Below, piece after piece: positions 13,544 through 22,208 of a stretch of DNA of 36,978 nt (its first letter is position 1; each line of letters begins with the position of its first letter). The stretch is from Chloroflexota bacterium (GTDB lineage: Bacteria > Chloroflexota > Anaerolineae > Promineifilales > Promineifilaceae), in the NCBI GenBank assembly GCA_003696605.1, contig RFGV01000476.1:1-36978 (forward strand), in the 5' to 3' direction. The notes beneath the pieces were generated by a model. That model made no database searches and had not been told where the DNA came from. It worked only from the letters and a program-made list of their open reading frames with translations. The position numbers were made by a program, and so were the translations under genes.

Positions 13544-16465
13544 GTGACGGTTTTGCATGGATTCGAGTTGGTGCGGGAGGGGGAGGTGCCGGAGTTGAAT
13601 ACGAAGGCCAGATTGTGGCGGCATGTGCGTACGGGGGCGGAGTTGCTTTCGATGGTGAATGATGATGAGAATAAGGTGTTTGGTATTGCGTTTCGAACGC
13701 CGCCAACGGATTCAACGGGTGTGCCGCATATTATGGAGCATGCTGTTTTGGCTGGTTCGCGCAAGTATCAGGTGAAAGAGCCGTTTGTTGAGTTGCTGAA
13801 AGGTTCGTTATATACGTTTTTGAATGCGTTTACTGCTCCTGATCGAACGGTTTATCCGGTGGCGAGTACGAATTTGCAGGATTTTTATAATTTGGTGGAT
13901 GTGTATTTGGATGCTGTGTTTTTTCCTCTGATTACACCGCATCATTTGGACCAGGAGGGTTGGCATTATGAGCTGGAGAGTTTGGATGCGCCTTTGGTTT
14001 ACAAGGGGGTGGTGTTTAATGAGATGAAGGGGGCGTATTCGTCTCCGGATGGGTTGGTTTACCGGTATGGGAAGCAGGTGTTGTTTCCGGATACGGTGTA
14101 TGCGCATGATTCGGGGGGAGATCCGGAGGTGATTCCGCAACTGACTTATGAGCAGTTTAAGCGGTTTCATGAGGTGCATTATCATCCGTCGAATGCGATG
14201 ATTTATTTTTATGGGGATGACCCGGAGGAGGAGCGGCTGCGATTGTTGGATGGGTATTTGCGGGATTTTGAACGTCGGGAGGTGGCTACGGCCGTTTCTT
14301 CTCAACCCTCTTTTTCATCCCCGCGCCGCCATACTTTTCCTTTTCCAGCTGAAGCCCAAGGGGCAAATGCTGACAAGGGAATTGTGCACATCAACTGGCT
14401 TTTGCCTGAAAATGACGACCCTGAACTGGCAATGGCTTTGCAAATTCTTTCTTATGCTTTGGTTGGCACACAAGCCTCTCCGCTGCGCAAGCGGCTAATC
14501 GACTCTGGCCTGGGTGAAGACTTGACGAGTAGTGGTCTTTCTACTTATTTGCGCCAAATGACTTTTGGGGTTGGTTTGAAGGGGGTACGTGTTGCCGAGG
14601 ATGCTGACCGGGTGGAGCAATTGGTTCTGGATACCCTGGAGGAACTGGCTCAGGAAGGTATTGAGTCAGATATGATTGAAGCGGCGTTGAATACGATCGA
14701 ATTTAATTTGCGCGAAAATAATACGGGGCGGCTGCCGCGGGGATTGGTTCTTATGAACCGTGTGTTAACTTATTGGGTTTACGGCCGTAATCCCTTTGAT
14801 GTGCTTGGCTTTGAGGCGCCCCTGACAGCTGTAAAATCTCGCCTTGCTGCCGATCCTGCTTATCTGCAAACGCTAATCCGCCGCTACTTGCTGGCAAACC
14901 CCCATCGGGTTACGCTGGTGTTGGAGCCAGACCCAACTCTGAAGCAGCGATTGGAAACGGCCGAAAAAGAAAAACTCGCCCAAATCCGCAGCCAGATGAG
15001 TCAGGAAGAACTCCAGGCCATCATCGAAAACACCCGTGCCCTGAAACAACGACAAGAATCCCCTGATCCCCCAGAAAAACTGGCCGCTATCCCCCGATTA
15101 CAACTATCTGACCTTGATCCGGAAATCAAGCGCATTCCTCTTGCTATTTCAGAGGCCGGAAATGCCCCCTTGCTCTATCATGATTTGTTTACCAACGGCA
15201 TTCTTTACCTGGATATTGGCTTCAATTTGCAGGCATTGCCGGTTGAACTGTTGCCATATGTTCATTTATTTGGGGCGTCCTTATTGAAAATGGGTACGGA
15301 AACAGAGGATTATGTCAAATTATCGCAGCGAATTGGACGAAAAACAGGGGGAATATCTACCAGTTATCTGGCTTCAGCTTTGCGCGACCGTGAAGGAACG
15401 GCCGTTTGGATGTTCCTGCGCGGCAAAGCGACCGTTCCCCAAGCCCCTGAACTACTTGCCATCATACGAGACATCCTCCTCACTGTACAACTCGACAACC
15501 AGGAACGATTCCGCCAAATTGTATTGGAAGCCAAAGCCCGTAAAGAAGCCAGTCTCATTCCAGGTGGGCATGGTGTCATCGATCGGCGGCTACGGGCACA
15601 TTTCCATTCTGCCGATTGGGTGTCTGAACAAATGGGAGGCATTAATTACCTCTTCTTTCTCCGTCAATTGCTGGAAGAAATAGATAACAACTGGTCAGCC
15701 GTTCATGCCAGATTGGAACAAATACGGCAGGCACTCATCAACCAGTCTAACATGCTTTACAACGTCACTCTGGACGCAACCAACTGGCAAACATTAGAAC
15801 CACAAATCCAGACGTTTGCTACCTCATTTCCCGTGCAACCCGTTACACACCATTCATGGGACCATACTATTTCCACTACTTGTGAGGGACTTACTATTCC
15901 AGCTCAGGTCAATTATGTCGGTAAGGGGGCAAACCTTTATCAACTTGGCTACAAACTACATGGTTCTGTCGCTGTAATTACCCGCTATTTGCGGACAACC
16001 TGGCTGTGGGAACGAGTGCGGATGTCTGGTGGGGCGTACGGCAGCTTTTGCAGTTTTGACCGGGATACAGGTGTATTGACTTTTCTGTCGTACCGTGATC
16101 CGAATTTGTTGGGCACACTGAATGTTTATGACCAAACGGCCGATTTTCTGCGGCGACACGACCTGACCGAAGATGAACTGACAAAAGGAATCATTGGTGC
16201 CATTGGTGCGCTGGATGGATACCAACTCCCAGATGCAAAAGGTTATACCTCCATGGTGCGTTATCTGATTGGTTCTACCGATGAGAGCCGACAAAAGTTT
16301 CGGGATGAAGTGTTGGGCACAACGGCCGTTCATTTTCGCGAATTTGCCGATATTCTCGACCAGGTACGTCAGGCAGGCCACATTGTTGTGTTAGGATCAG
16401 CCGATGCGCTCACTGCTGCCAACGAACAATTACAGCCACCAATGAAAATGATTCAGGTGATGTAA
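13544..16465 (+). CDS. M16C metalloprotease (presequence-protease-like)
   Basis: The protein is 973 residues, typical of subfamily M16C (PreP/CYM1), which forms a closed chamber and degrades short unstructured peptides. The inverted zinc motif HxxEH is HIMEH at 62-66, in the conserved context TGVPHIMEHAVLAGSRKY. The distal Glu ligand is Glu160 in NEMKGAYS. Four M16 half-domains fit the length, with the non-catalytic half carrying the Arg/Tyr-rich SGGAYGSF near residue 830. The start is GTG 13544 with GGAGGT upstream. No signal peptide is seen, so it is cytosolic. It is inserted between trpG and trpD, and the trpD ribosome site overlaps its stop, so it is co-transcribed. The link to tryptophan is not known. 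The 5' part is strongly GT-rich up to the element at 14289 and C-rich after it. Confidence 0.93.
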   Translation: MTVLHGFELVREGEVPELNTKARLWRHVRTGAELLSMVNDDENKVFGIAFRTPPTDSTGVPHIMEHAVLAGSRKYQVKEPFVELLKGSLYTFLNAFTAPDRTVYPVASTNLQDFYNLVDVYLDAVFFPLITPHHLDQEGWHYELESLDAPLVYKGVVFNEMKGAYSSPDGLVYRYGKQVLFPDTVYAHDSGGDPEVIPQLTYEQFKRFHEVHYHPSNAMIYFYGDDPEEERLRLLDGYLRDFERREVATAVSSQPSFSSPRRHTFPFPAEAQGANADKGIVHINWLLPENDDPELAMALQILSYALVGTQASPLRKRLIDSGLGEDLTSSGLSTYLRQMTFGVGLKGVRVAEDADRVEQLVLDTLEELAQEGIESDMIEAALNTIEFNLRENNTGRLPRGLVLMNRVLTYWVYGRNPFDVLGFEAPLTAVKSRLAADPAYLQTLIRRYLLANPHRVTLVLEPDPTLKQRLETAEKEKLAQIRSQMSQEELQAIIENTRALKQRQESPDPPEKLAAIPRLQLSDLDPEIKRIPLAISEAGNAPLLYHDLFTNGILYLDIGFNLQALPVELLPYVHLFGASLLKMGTETEDYVKLSQRIGRKTGGISTSYLASALRDREGTAVWMFLRGKATVPQAPELLAIIRDILLTVQLDNQERFRQIVLEAKARKEASLIPGGHGVIDRRLRAHFHSADWVSEQMGGINYLFFLRQLLEEIDNNWSAVHARLEQIRQALINQSNMLYNVTLDATNWQTLEPQIQTFATSFPVQPVTHHSWDHTISTTCEGLTIPAQVNYVGKGANLYQLGYKLHGSVAVITRYLRTTWLWERVRMSGGAYGSFCSFDRDTGVLTFLSYRDPNLLGTLNVYDQTADFLRRHDLTEDELTKGIIGAIGALDGYQLPDAKGYTSMVRYLIGSTDESRQKFRDEVLGTTAVHFREFADILDQVRQAGHIVVLGSADALTAANEQLQPPMKMIQVM

Positions 16466-16479
16466 AGGAGGAACACGAG

Positions 16480-17511
16480 ATGCCTTTAAAACCCTACATA
16501 GCCGAAGTCATAAACGGCCGTCATCTCACCCTCGAACAAGCCGAAGCCGCTATGGATATCATCATGACCGGCGAAGCTACCCCCGCCCAAATTGGCAGCT
16601 ACCTGACTGCCCTCCGCATGAAAGGAGAGACCGTTGCCGAAATTGCCGGTAGTGCCCGTTCCATGCGCAAACACGTCGTACCCGTCCAGATACCTGTTGC
16701 CAGCATAGGCGAAATGTTGGTGGACACTTGTGGCACAGGCGGAGATGGCAAACATACCTTCAACATCTCCACCACCGCCGCCTTTGTAGTAGCCGGGCAT
16801 GGTGTGCGCGTTGCCAAACACGGCAACCGGGCAGCCAGCAGCAAATCCGGTTCAGCCGATGTTCTCATGGCATTAGGCGGCAACCTGGACCTGACCCCGG
16901 AGCAAGTTGCCCAGTGTATTACTGAAACTGGAATTGGCTTTTTGTACGCCGTTAAACACCATCCTGCTATGCGCCATGCCATCGGACCACGTCGTGAAAT
17001 CGGTCAGCGTACTATTTTCAATCTGCTGGGGCCGCTGACAAACCCTGCTGGCGCCACCCATCAGCTTATTGGTGTGTATGATCCGGCCTTGACTGAGCCG
17101 CTGGCACGTGTATTAGGTACTCTTGGCAGTCGAGCAGCTTTTGTTGTTCATGGTGCAGATGGTCTGGACGAACTTTCTACAACAGGCGTCAATCGAGTTA
17201 GCCATTTGCATAATGGGGAGGTAACAACATTTGAGCTGAATCCGGCTGACCTGGGATTACCCCGTGCCCGACTGGATGATTTGGTAGGGGGGACGCCAGA
17301 AGAAAATGCCCAGATTACACGAGATATTCTGAGTGGACGGGAGCAGGGGCCACGGCGGGATATTGTTTTGCTGAATGCGGCGGCTGTATTGAGTGTGGAA
17401 TGTGGTGATTGGCAGGCAGGTTTGGCAGAGGCGCGTGAAGCGATTGATAGTGGGGCAGCATTGCGAGTGTTAGATGCCTGGATTGAGATGACGAATCGTT
17501 TTCGTGTATGA
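16480..17511 (+). CDS. trpD: Anthranilate phosphoribosyltransferase
   Basis: The protein is 343 residues. It attaches the phosphoribosyl group of PRPP to anthranilate, the second committed tryptophan step. The N-terminal helical domain is followed by the PRPP-binding CGTGGDG from Cys84, then FNISTTAAFV, KHGNRAASSKSGSADVL, the HPAMRHAIGPRREIGQRTIFNLLGPLTNP anthranilate/PRPP segment and the DGLDELS motif. All are intact. AAAGGAGG lies directly before ATG 16480 and overlaps the stop of the protease gene. PRPP comes from prs, which is also in the window (23248). Confidence 0.97.
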   Translation: MPLKPYIAEVINGRHLTLEQAEAAMDIIMTGEATPAQIGSYLTALRMKGETVAEIAGSARSMRKHVVPVQIPVASIGEMLVDTCGTGGDGKHTFNISTTAAFVVAGHGVRVAKHGNRAASSKSGSADVLMALGGNLDLTPEQVAQCITETGIGFLYAVKHHPAMRHAIGPRREIGQRTIFNLLGPLTNPAGATHQLIGVYDPALTEPLARVLGTLGSRAAFVVHGADGLDELSTTGVNRVSHLHNGEVTTFELNPADLGLPRARLDDLVGGTPEENAQITRDILSGREQGPRRDIVLLNAAAVLSVECGDWQAGLAEAREAIDSGAALRVLDAWIEMTNRFRV

Positions 17512-17554
17512 TGGTTGGTGGGATGGGTGAATTGGTGATTATGAGGAAATGGCA

Positions 17555-18400
17555 ATGAGTGTGTCGAATTTGGCGAAACGGCGCGGTAAGATTTTGGATG
17601 AAATTATGCGGTATCATCGGGAGCAGTTGCCTAAAATTATGCGGGATGTGCCGCTTGAAGATGTGCGGGCGTTTGCTCGTGTTGCCCCCCCACCAGTGAG
17701 TTTGGCGGAGACGTTGGCGTTGCCTGGTGTAACGTTGATTGCGGAATGTAAAAAGGCGTCGCCGAGTAAGGGTTTGTTGGTGCGTGATTATGATCCGGTG
17801 CGGTTGGCGCAGATGTATGTGCAGGGCGGGGCGGGGGCGATTTCGGTGTTGACGGATGGCCGGCATTTTCAGGGTTCGTTGACGGATTTGCGGGATGTGA
17901 AGGAGGCATTGCTGGATGTGCGCTCACCGGTGACGAAACGGCCGATTCCTGTTTTGCGCAAGGATTTTATTTTTCATCCTTATCAGCTTTATGAAGCCAG
18001 GGCAGCTGGGGCAGATGTCGTGCTGTTGATTACGGCCGTTCTTGGTGATAGCGATCTCCGCCAGTTACTGCGGTTGGCACACGAACTCGGTATGGACGCA
18101 TTGGTAGAAGTTCACTCAGATGCAGAACTGGAACGTGCATTGGCGGCAAATCCCCGTATTATTGGTGTCAATAACCGGAATTTACAAACATTTGCAGTGG
18201 ATTTTGAAAATACGGCCCGTTTGCGTGACCGAATTCCTCCTGACGTGTTGGTTGTGGCTGAGAGTGGCCTAAAAACAGCCGCAGATGTGCGCAGGATGGC
18301 TGAAATTGGCGTAAATGGCATTCTGGTAGGTGAGACGCTGGTACGCAGCAAAGATGTACTCCAAACCGTGAAGGCGTTTGTAACTGCTGGAAATAAATAG
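17555..18400 (+). CDS. trpC: Indole-3-glycerol phosphate synthase
   Basis: The protein is 281 residues, a TIM barrel. It closes the indole ring to give indole-3-glycerol phosphate. Catalytic residues are visible: Glu64 and Lys66 in IAECKKASPSKG, Lys136 in LRKDF, Glu in ALVEVHSD, Asn in GVNNRNL and Glu/Ser in VVAESGL. The phosphate loop GILVGETLVRS is complete. I chose ATG 17555, eight bases after GAGG; the ATG at 17549 is too close to it. This is the last trp gene, and a terminator follows at 18425. trpF and trpA would have to be elsewhere. Confidence 0.96.
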   Translation: MSVSNLAKRRGKILDEIMRYHREQLPKIMRDVPLEDVRAFARVAPPPVSLAETLALPGVTLIAECKKASPSKGLLVRDYDPVRLAQMYVQGGAGAISVLTDGRHFQGSLTDLRDVKEALLDVRSPVTKRPIPVLRKDFIFHPYQLYEARAAGADVVLLITAVLGDSDLRQLLRLAHELGMDALVEVHSDAELERALAANPRIIGVNNRNLQTFAVDFENTARLRDRIPPDVLVVAESGLKTAADVRRMAEIGVNGILVGETLVRSKDVLQTVKAFVTAGNK

Positions 18401-18424
18401 TCACTATTGCCAGGCTGACTGAGT

Positions 18425-18449
18425 GGCGGGTCAATCCCGCCTTTTTTTA
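18425..18449 (+). terminator. Terminator of the trp operon
   Basis: GGCGGG and CCCGCC form a six-base stem with a five-base loop, followed by seven T. It closes the transcript that begins near 8480. Confidence 0.9.
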
Positions 18450-18453
18450 TGCC

Positions 18454-18481
18454 TTGACGCCGATTCTAATTGATATAAAAT
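18454..18481 (+). promoter_or_regulatory. Promoter of the metal-uptake operon
   Basis: TTGACG (18454-18459) and TAAAAT (18476-18481) are 16 bp apart. The predicted start, near 18488, lies inside the left arm of the palindrome that follows, so a bound repressor would block initiation. Confidence 0.65.
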
Positions 18482-18508
18482 CTCAATTGATATAAAGTAT
18501 CAATTGAG
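18482..18508. promoter_or_regulatory. 27-bp palindromic operator, probable Fur/Zur-type site
   Basis: CTCAATTGATA (18482-18492) and TATCAATTGAG (18498-18508) are perfect inverted arms separated by TAAAG. A third partial copy, AATTGATATAAA, lies 17 bases upstream at 18468-18479, about one and a half helical turns away. It ends eight bases before the ATG of the metal-binding lipoprotein. The Fur-family gene at 21246, at the end of the same operon, is the obvious candidate regulator, by inference from position. Confidence 0.7.
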
Positions 18509-18516
18509 GAGCATGT

Positions 18517-19512
18517 ATGCACTATTTTGGAAAAGAAAATAAAGGCGGCAGGTGGCACAAAATTATTTGGGGAGTGGGCTGTATGGGTGTATTAGTGGTG
18601 CTGTTAGCCGCTTGTGGACAGAAGCCAGCAGCCAGTGATACCAATATGCTGACATTGCCTGCTTTGTCGCCAGTAGAGCGGGAAGGGAAGTTACAGGTTG
18701 TGGCAACAACGAGCATTATTGGGGATGTGGTGGCACAGGTGGGTGGAGATTTGATTGAGTTGACGACGTTGGTGGCGGCTGGTCAGGATCCGCATGGATA
18801 TGAGCCGTCAGCGCAGGCATTAACGGCCGTTGCCAATGCTGATGTGATTTTTATCAATGGATACGATCTGGAAGAAGGATTATTACGAACATTGCAGAAC
18901 ACAGCCGAAGATGTGCCTTTTGTGCCGGTTTCAGCCAATATTTCGCCGCGTGTATTGGATGGCCTGCCTGATCCCCACACATGGCTTGACCCGCACAATG
19001 TCAAGCAATGGGTGGAAAATATTGAGCAAACATTGAGTGCTCTGGATCCGGAAAATACGGCCGTTTACCAACAAAACGCCACTCGCTACCAGACACAACT
19101 TGACCAGCTTATTACCGAAATCGAACAACAAATTAGCCAGATACCACCGGAACGGCGGCTTTTGGTAACCAACCATGACGCGCTAGGGTACTTTGCCGAC
19201 CGTTATGGCTTCACTATTATTGGCACAGTGATTCCTGCCAGCAGTTCCCTCGCCGAGCCATCTGCTGCGGATTTGACCCAGCTTGTCAACGATATGAAAG
19301 AAGCTGGAATCTGTACACTTTTTGTCGAAAGTTCAGTAAATGACCGACTGGCACGAGCAGTTGCTGCCGAATTGAACTTTTGTGATGAGGTGCAAGTGCT
19401 TACTTTATACACAGGAGCAACAGGATTGCCGGGTAGCGGCGCGGAAACCTATCTGGGTATGATGCGGGCAAATGTGACGGCAATTGTTTCTGGATTGGGG
19501 AAGAAATCATGA
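18517..19512 (+). CDS. Metal ABC transporter substrate-binding lipoprotein (ZnuA/TroA family)
   Basis: The protein is 331 residues. A signal peptide ends at lipobox LAAC (Cys33), so it is a lipid-anchored receptor that hands a divalent metal to the permease. The cluster A-I fold is clear from VVATTSIIGDVVAQVGG, followed by His93 in DPHGYEPS, His154 in DPHTWLDP and His220 in TNHDALGYF. Three His ligands favour zinc over manganese. The fourth ligand, usually Asp in a Y(S/T)D(S/A) motif, is Gly300 in LYTGATG. There is no His-rich loop. The stop overlaps the ATPase start by four bases. A second ATG at 18513 is out of frame. Regulation is likely by the overlapping palindrome. Confidence 0.9.
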   Translation: MHYFGKENKGGRWHKIIWGVGCMGVLVVLLAACGQKPAASDTNMLTLPALSPVEREGKLQVVATTSIIGDVVAQVGGDLIELTTLVAAGQDPHGYEPSAQALTAVANADVIFINGYDLEEGLLRTLQNTAEDVPFVPVSANISPRVLDGLPDPHTWLDPHNVKQWVENIEQTLSALDPENTAVYQQNATRYQTQLDQLITEIEQQISQIPPERRLLVTNHDALGYFADRYGFTIIGTVIPASSSLAEPSAADLTQLVNDMKEAGICTLFVESSVNDRLARAVAAELNFCDEVQVLTLYTGATGLPGSGAETYLGMMRANVTAIVSGLGKKS

Positions 19513-20402
19513 CGACAATTGCGAAAAAACTCAGGGGTAAGGGGATTGCTCATGAACCGGGAGCACCGACGCTGACATTGGAGAATGTGACGGTTGCCTA
19601 TGTGAGTGGGGCGTCTAGCCGGGCATTGCGGCGAGTGAATGGAACGGCCGAAACACCACACGCACTGGAAAATATCACCTTTGAAGTATTTCGTGGTGAG
19701 CGGGTAGCCATTGTGGGGCCAAATGGGGCAGGCAAGAGCACCTTGCTCAAGCTCATCGCGGGAGTATTGCGCCCGACTGAAGGGGAAGTGCGGGTATTTG
19801 GCCATGGACCGGCAGGGCATATTTGCATAGGTTATGTGCCCCAACGGAGTCAGATCGATTGGTCGTTTCCTGTAACAGTGGAAGATGTGGTGATGATGGG
19901 GCGCGTAGGGCAGATTGGGCTGTTTCGCTGGCCACGGCGGCAGGATTGGGCAGTCGTTCGTCAGGCGTTGGCTCGCGTGAACGCTTCACATCTGGCGGGC
20001 AAGCAGATTGGGGAGCTTTCAGGAGGGCAACAGCAACGGGTGTTTATTGCGCGAGCGTTGGCGCAGGAGGCGGAGTTGTTGTTGCTGGATGAGCCTTTGG
20101 CGGGGTTGGATGCGCCCAGTCGAGAGGCGATTTTTCAGATTTTAGATTCGTTACGGCCGGATGGTGTGACGGTGTTGATGGCTACCCATGATTTGAATGT
20201 GGCCGCAGAGCGGTTTGAGCGGGTGATGTTGTTGAATCGGCGAGTGGTGGCGTTGGGGCCAGGAACGGCCGTTCTTACGCCAGATCATCTTTTGCAAGCC
20301 TATGGCGGTCATGTGCAATTTATGGGCGAAGGAGCCAACACAATGATATTGGCTGATACATGTTGTGATCATGGCGAATTGCCACTCAATAAAAGAGGGT
20401 GA
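19509..20402 (+). CDS. Metal ABC transporter ATP-binding protein
   Basis: The protein is 297 residues. It is the ATPase of the zinc/manganese-type importer. Motifs in order: Walker A GPNGAGKST at 70-78, Q-loop YVPQRS, signature LSGGQQQR from 170, Walker B LLLLDEP with D-loop AGLD near 193, and H-loop ATHD. Between the first strand and the Walker A there is an extra stretch of about 20 residues (VSGASSRALRRVNGTAE), which carries one CGGCCG element. The C-terminus ends in a short Cys/His segment (DTCCDHGE). It starts inside the lipoprotein stop codon (ATGA) and ends one base before the permease start, so the three are tightly coupled. Confidence 0.95.
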   Translation: MTTIAKKLRGKGIAHEPGAPTLTLENVTVAYVSGASSRALRRVNGTAETPHALENITFEVFRGERVAIVGPNGAGKSTLLKLIAGVLRPTEGEVRVFGHGPAGHICIGYVPQRSQIDWSFPVTVEDVVMMGRVGQIGLFRWPRRQDWAVVRQALARVNASHLAGKQIGELSGGQQQRVFIARALAQEAELLLLDEPLAGLDAPSREAIFQILDSLRPDGVTVLMATHDLNVAAERFERVMLLNRRVVALGPGTAVLTPDHLLQAYGGHVQFMGEGANTMILADTCCDHGELPLNKRG

Positions 20403-20403
20403 A

Positions 20404-21237
20404 ATGGATTGGTTGCTTGTTCCGCTTCAGTATGGTTTTGTCCAACGGGCAATTTTAGCCGCAGTTGTTGTTGGGGTTGTGTGTTCAGTATTAGGCACAT
20501 ATGTGGTTTTGCGTGGGATGGCTTTTTTTGGTGATGCATTGGCGCATACTATTTTGCCAGGTGTTGTTGTGGCTTTTTTGTTAGGTTGGCCACTGGCTCT
20601 GGGGGCATTGATAATGGGGATTGTGACGGCAATTGGTATTGGTGCACTCTCTGATCAGGGTGTTTTGAAAGAAGATACGGCTATTGGGGTTATATTTGCT
20701 GGCGCGTTTGCGCTAGGGGTCGCATTGTTGTCCCTTACGGGTAATTATACGGTTGATCTGGCGCATTTTCTTTTTGGCAATTTGTTGGGGGTGTCAGCTG
20801 GGGATTTGCGGCTCATTATTGTTTTGGGTGGTTTTGTGCTGCTGGTAATTTTTCTGTTTTACAAGGAGTTTTTGGTTATTTCGTTTGATCCCATTTTGGC
20901 AACGACATTACGTTTGCCGTCTGATTTTTTGCGGTATTTGTTGCTGGTGTTGATGGCGGTTACGATTGTGGTTGCGTTGCAGGTGGTGGGTATTGCCCTG
21001 ATGATGGCCATGTTGGTCACACCGGCGGCGGCGGCTTCGTTGTTGGCACGGCGTTTGCCGGTGATGATGGGGATTGCGGCGGTGATTGGGGCGTTTTCGG
21101 GAGTGGCTGGTGTGTATGGGTCGTATTATTTGAATGTGGCGTCGGGGGCGGCTGTGGTGTTGGTGACAACGGCCGTTTTCTTGCTGACGTTTTTGTTTGC
21201 GCCCCAACGTGGTTGGGTTTGGCGATTTGCAAGATGA
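20404..21237 (+). CDS. Metal ABC transporter permease (ABC-3 family)
   Basis: The protein is 277 residues with seven to eight hydrophobic segments. The ABC-3 landmarks are visible: YVVLRGMAFFGDALAHTILPGVV early on, SFDPILATTLRLP in the cytoplasmic loop, and ALMMAMLVTPAAAASLLARRLPVMM near the C-terminus, which contacts the ATPase. It forms the membrane channel with the preceding ATPase and receptor. I chose ATG 20404, with GAGGG in the end of the ATPase gene; the longer frame from 20365 would add 13 hydrophilic residues and overlap the ATPase gene. Confidence 0.94.
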   Translation: MDWLLVPLQYGFVQRAILAAVVVGVVCSVLGTYVVLRGMAFFGDALAHTILPGVVVAFLLGWPLALGALIMGIVTAIGIGALSDQGVLKEDTAIGVIFAGAFALGVALLSLTGNYTVDLAHFLFGNLLGVSAGDLRLIIVLGGFVLLVIFLFYKEFLVISFDPILATTLRLPSDFLRYLLLVLMAVTIVVALQVVGIALMMAMLVTPAAAASLLARRLPVMMGIAAVIGAFSGVAGVYGSYYLNVASGAAVVLVTTAVFLLTFLFAPQRGWVWRFAR

Positions 21238-21245
21238 GGTGAGAT

Positions 21246-21680
21246 ATGGATGACCAATTGGGCGTTTTCAGTAACCGATTGCAACAACATGGCTATCGTC
21301 TGACAACTGCCCGTCGGGTGATTTTGGAGGCGTTATTGGCTTCTGGTGGGCATATTACGGCAGATGGTTTGGTAGAGGTGGTGCGGCAACAGTCGCCAGG
21401 TATTGGACGTATGACAGTGTACCGTACGCTGGAGATTTTGAGTGAACTGGGGTTGATTCGGCCTGTTTATCAGGGTACAGGTGCGGCACATTATATTTTG
21501 ATGGAGAATGGACACCATCACCATTTGGTTTGTTCGGGGTGTGATCGGGTGATTGAGTTTGATGAATGTGTTTTGGAGGAAATGGGGCGGTTGATTAGTG
21601 GTCGTTTTGACTTTCAGATTCAGGGGCATGTGGTGGAGTTTTTTGGTTTGTGTGCCGATTGTCGGCGAGTGTCGGCATAG
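21246..21680 (+). CDS. Fur-family metalloregulator (probable Zur)
   Basis: The protein is 144 residues, normal for the Fur superfamily. The N-terminal winged helix has RLTTARRVILEALL and the recognition-helix segment MTVYRTLEILSELGLI. The dimerisation half has a HHHHLVCSGC stretch, with structural-zinc pairs Cys96/Cys99 and Cys136/Cys139. Which metal it senses cannot be read from motifs alone. Co-transcription with a three-His metal receptor makes a zinc sensor the best guess. It lies eight bases after the permease stop with GAGGTGAG upstream, as the last gene of the operon, which would allow autoregulation through the palindrome at 18482-18508. Confidence 0.92.
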   Translation: MDDQLGVFSNRLQQHGYRLTTARRVILEALLASGGHITADGLVEVVRQQSPGIGRMTVYRTLEILSELGLIRPVYQGTGAAHYILMENGHHHHLVCSGCDRVIEFDECVLEEMGRLISGRFDFQIQGHVVEFFGLCADCRRVSA

Positions 21681-21718
21681 GGGTTGGGTGATTGTTCGTA
21701 AAACAGCCCGGCTGACGG

Positions 21719-21724
21719 TATAAT
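21719..21724 (+). promoter_or_regulatory. -10 element before the B12-binding protein gene
   Basis: A perfect TATAAT lies 73 bases before the ATG at 21798. The best -35 candidate, TTGTTC at 21692-21697, is 21 bp away, longer than usual. An AACGGCCGTT element sits in the leader at about 21738. Confidence 0.5.
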
Positions 21725-21797
21725 TCTCCGATGGTGGAACGGCCGTTTTTACCGGCCTTTCTCAAAATATTGAATCCTGATGGCTGGAGAGTGACAA

Positions 21798-22208
21798 ATG
21801 GAAGGTTCCCACAAACCACGCATTTTGATAGCCAAACCCGGACTTGATGGACATGACCGGGGGGCCAAAGTTGTTGCCCGTGCATTGCGCGATGCGGGAA
21901 TGGAAGTGATTTACACTGGTTTGCGGCAAACACCAGAGATGGTGGTGGAAGCTGCTTTGCAAGAAGATGTGGATGCCATTGGTTTGAGTATTCTTTCTGG
22001 TGCACATATGCCGTTGGTAGCCCGCATTATGGAGCTGTTGGCTGAACACGATATGTTGGATGTGCCTGTTTTCCTGGGTGGTATTATTCCTAATGATGAT
22101 GTGCCAAAGCTAAAGGAAATGGGGGTGAAAGAGGTGTTTGGCCCAGGTGCGAGCATGGAAGAGATTGTCAAGTTTATCTGGGAGGCGGTTGGTGCAAAAG
22201 CTGATTGA
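21798..22208 (+). CDS. B12-binding subunit of methylmalonyl-CoA mutase (small subunit)
   Basis: The protein is 136 residues and consists only of a cobalamin-binding Rossmann domain. The base-off B12 motif DxHxxG is Asp17-His19-Gly22 in PGLDGHDRG. It is followed by the SxL and GG landmarks, [10 protein letters not shown] and [10 protein letters not shown]. This is the stand-alone C-terminal domain used by split methylmalonyl-CoA or related acyl-CoA mutases. The large catalytic subunit is not in this window, so the exact substrate is open. It overlaps the MeaB gene by 17 bases, which strongly supports the mutase link. GGAGAG precedes ATG 21798. Confidence 0.92.
   Translation: MEGSHKPRILIAKPGLDGHDRGAKVVARALRDAGMEVIYTGLRQTPEMVVEAALQEDVDAIGLSILSGAHMPLVARIMELLAEHDMLDVPVFLGGIIPNDDVPKLKEMGVKEVFGPGASMEEIVKFIWEAVGAKAD

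Noticed and set aside
12920-14305. Long leftward frames opposite trpG and the M16C gene
   Set aside because: The strong G richness of the plus strand here removes stop codons on the other strand; the readings are low-complexity, rich in His, Pro and Arg.
22138-22191. An earlier TTG start for meaB
   Set aside because: The added residues are the other-frame reading of the B12-domain gene; GTG 22192 has GGAGG at good spacing.
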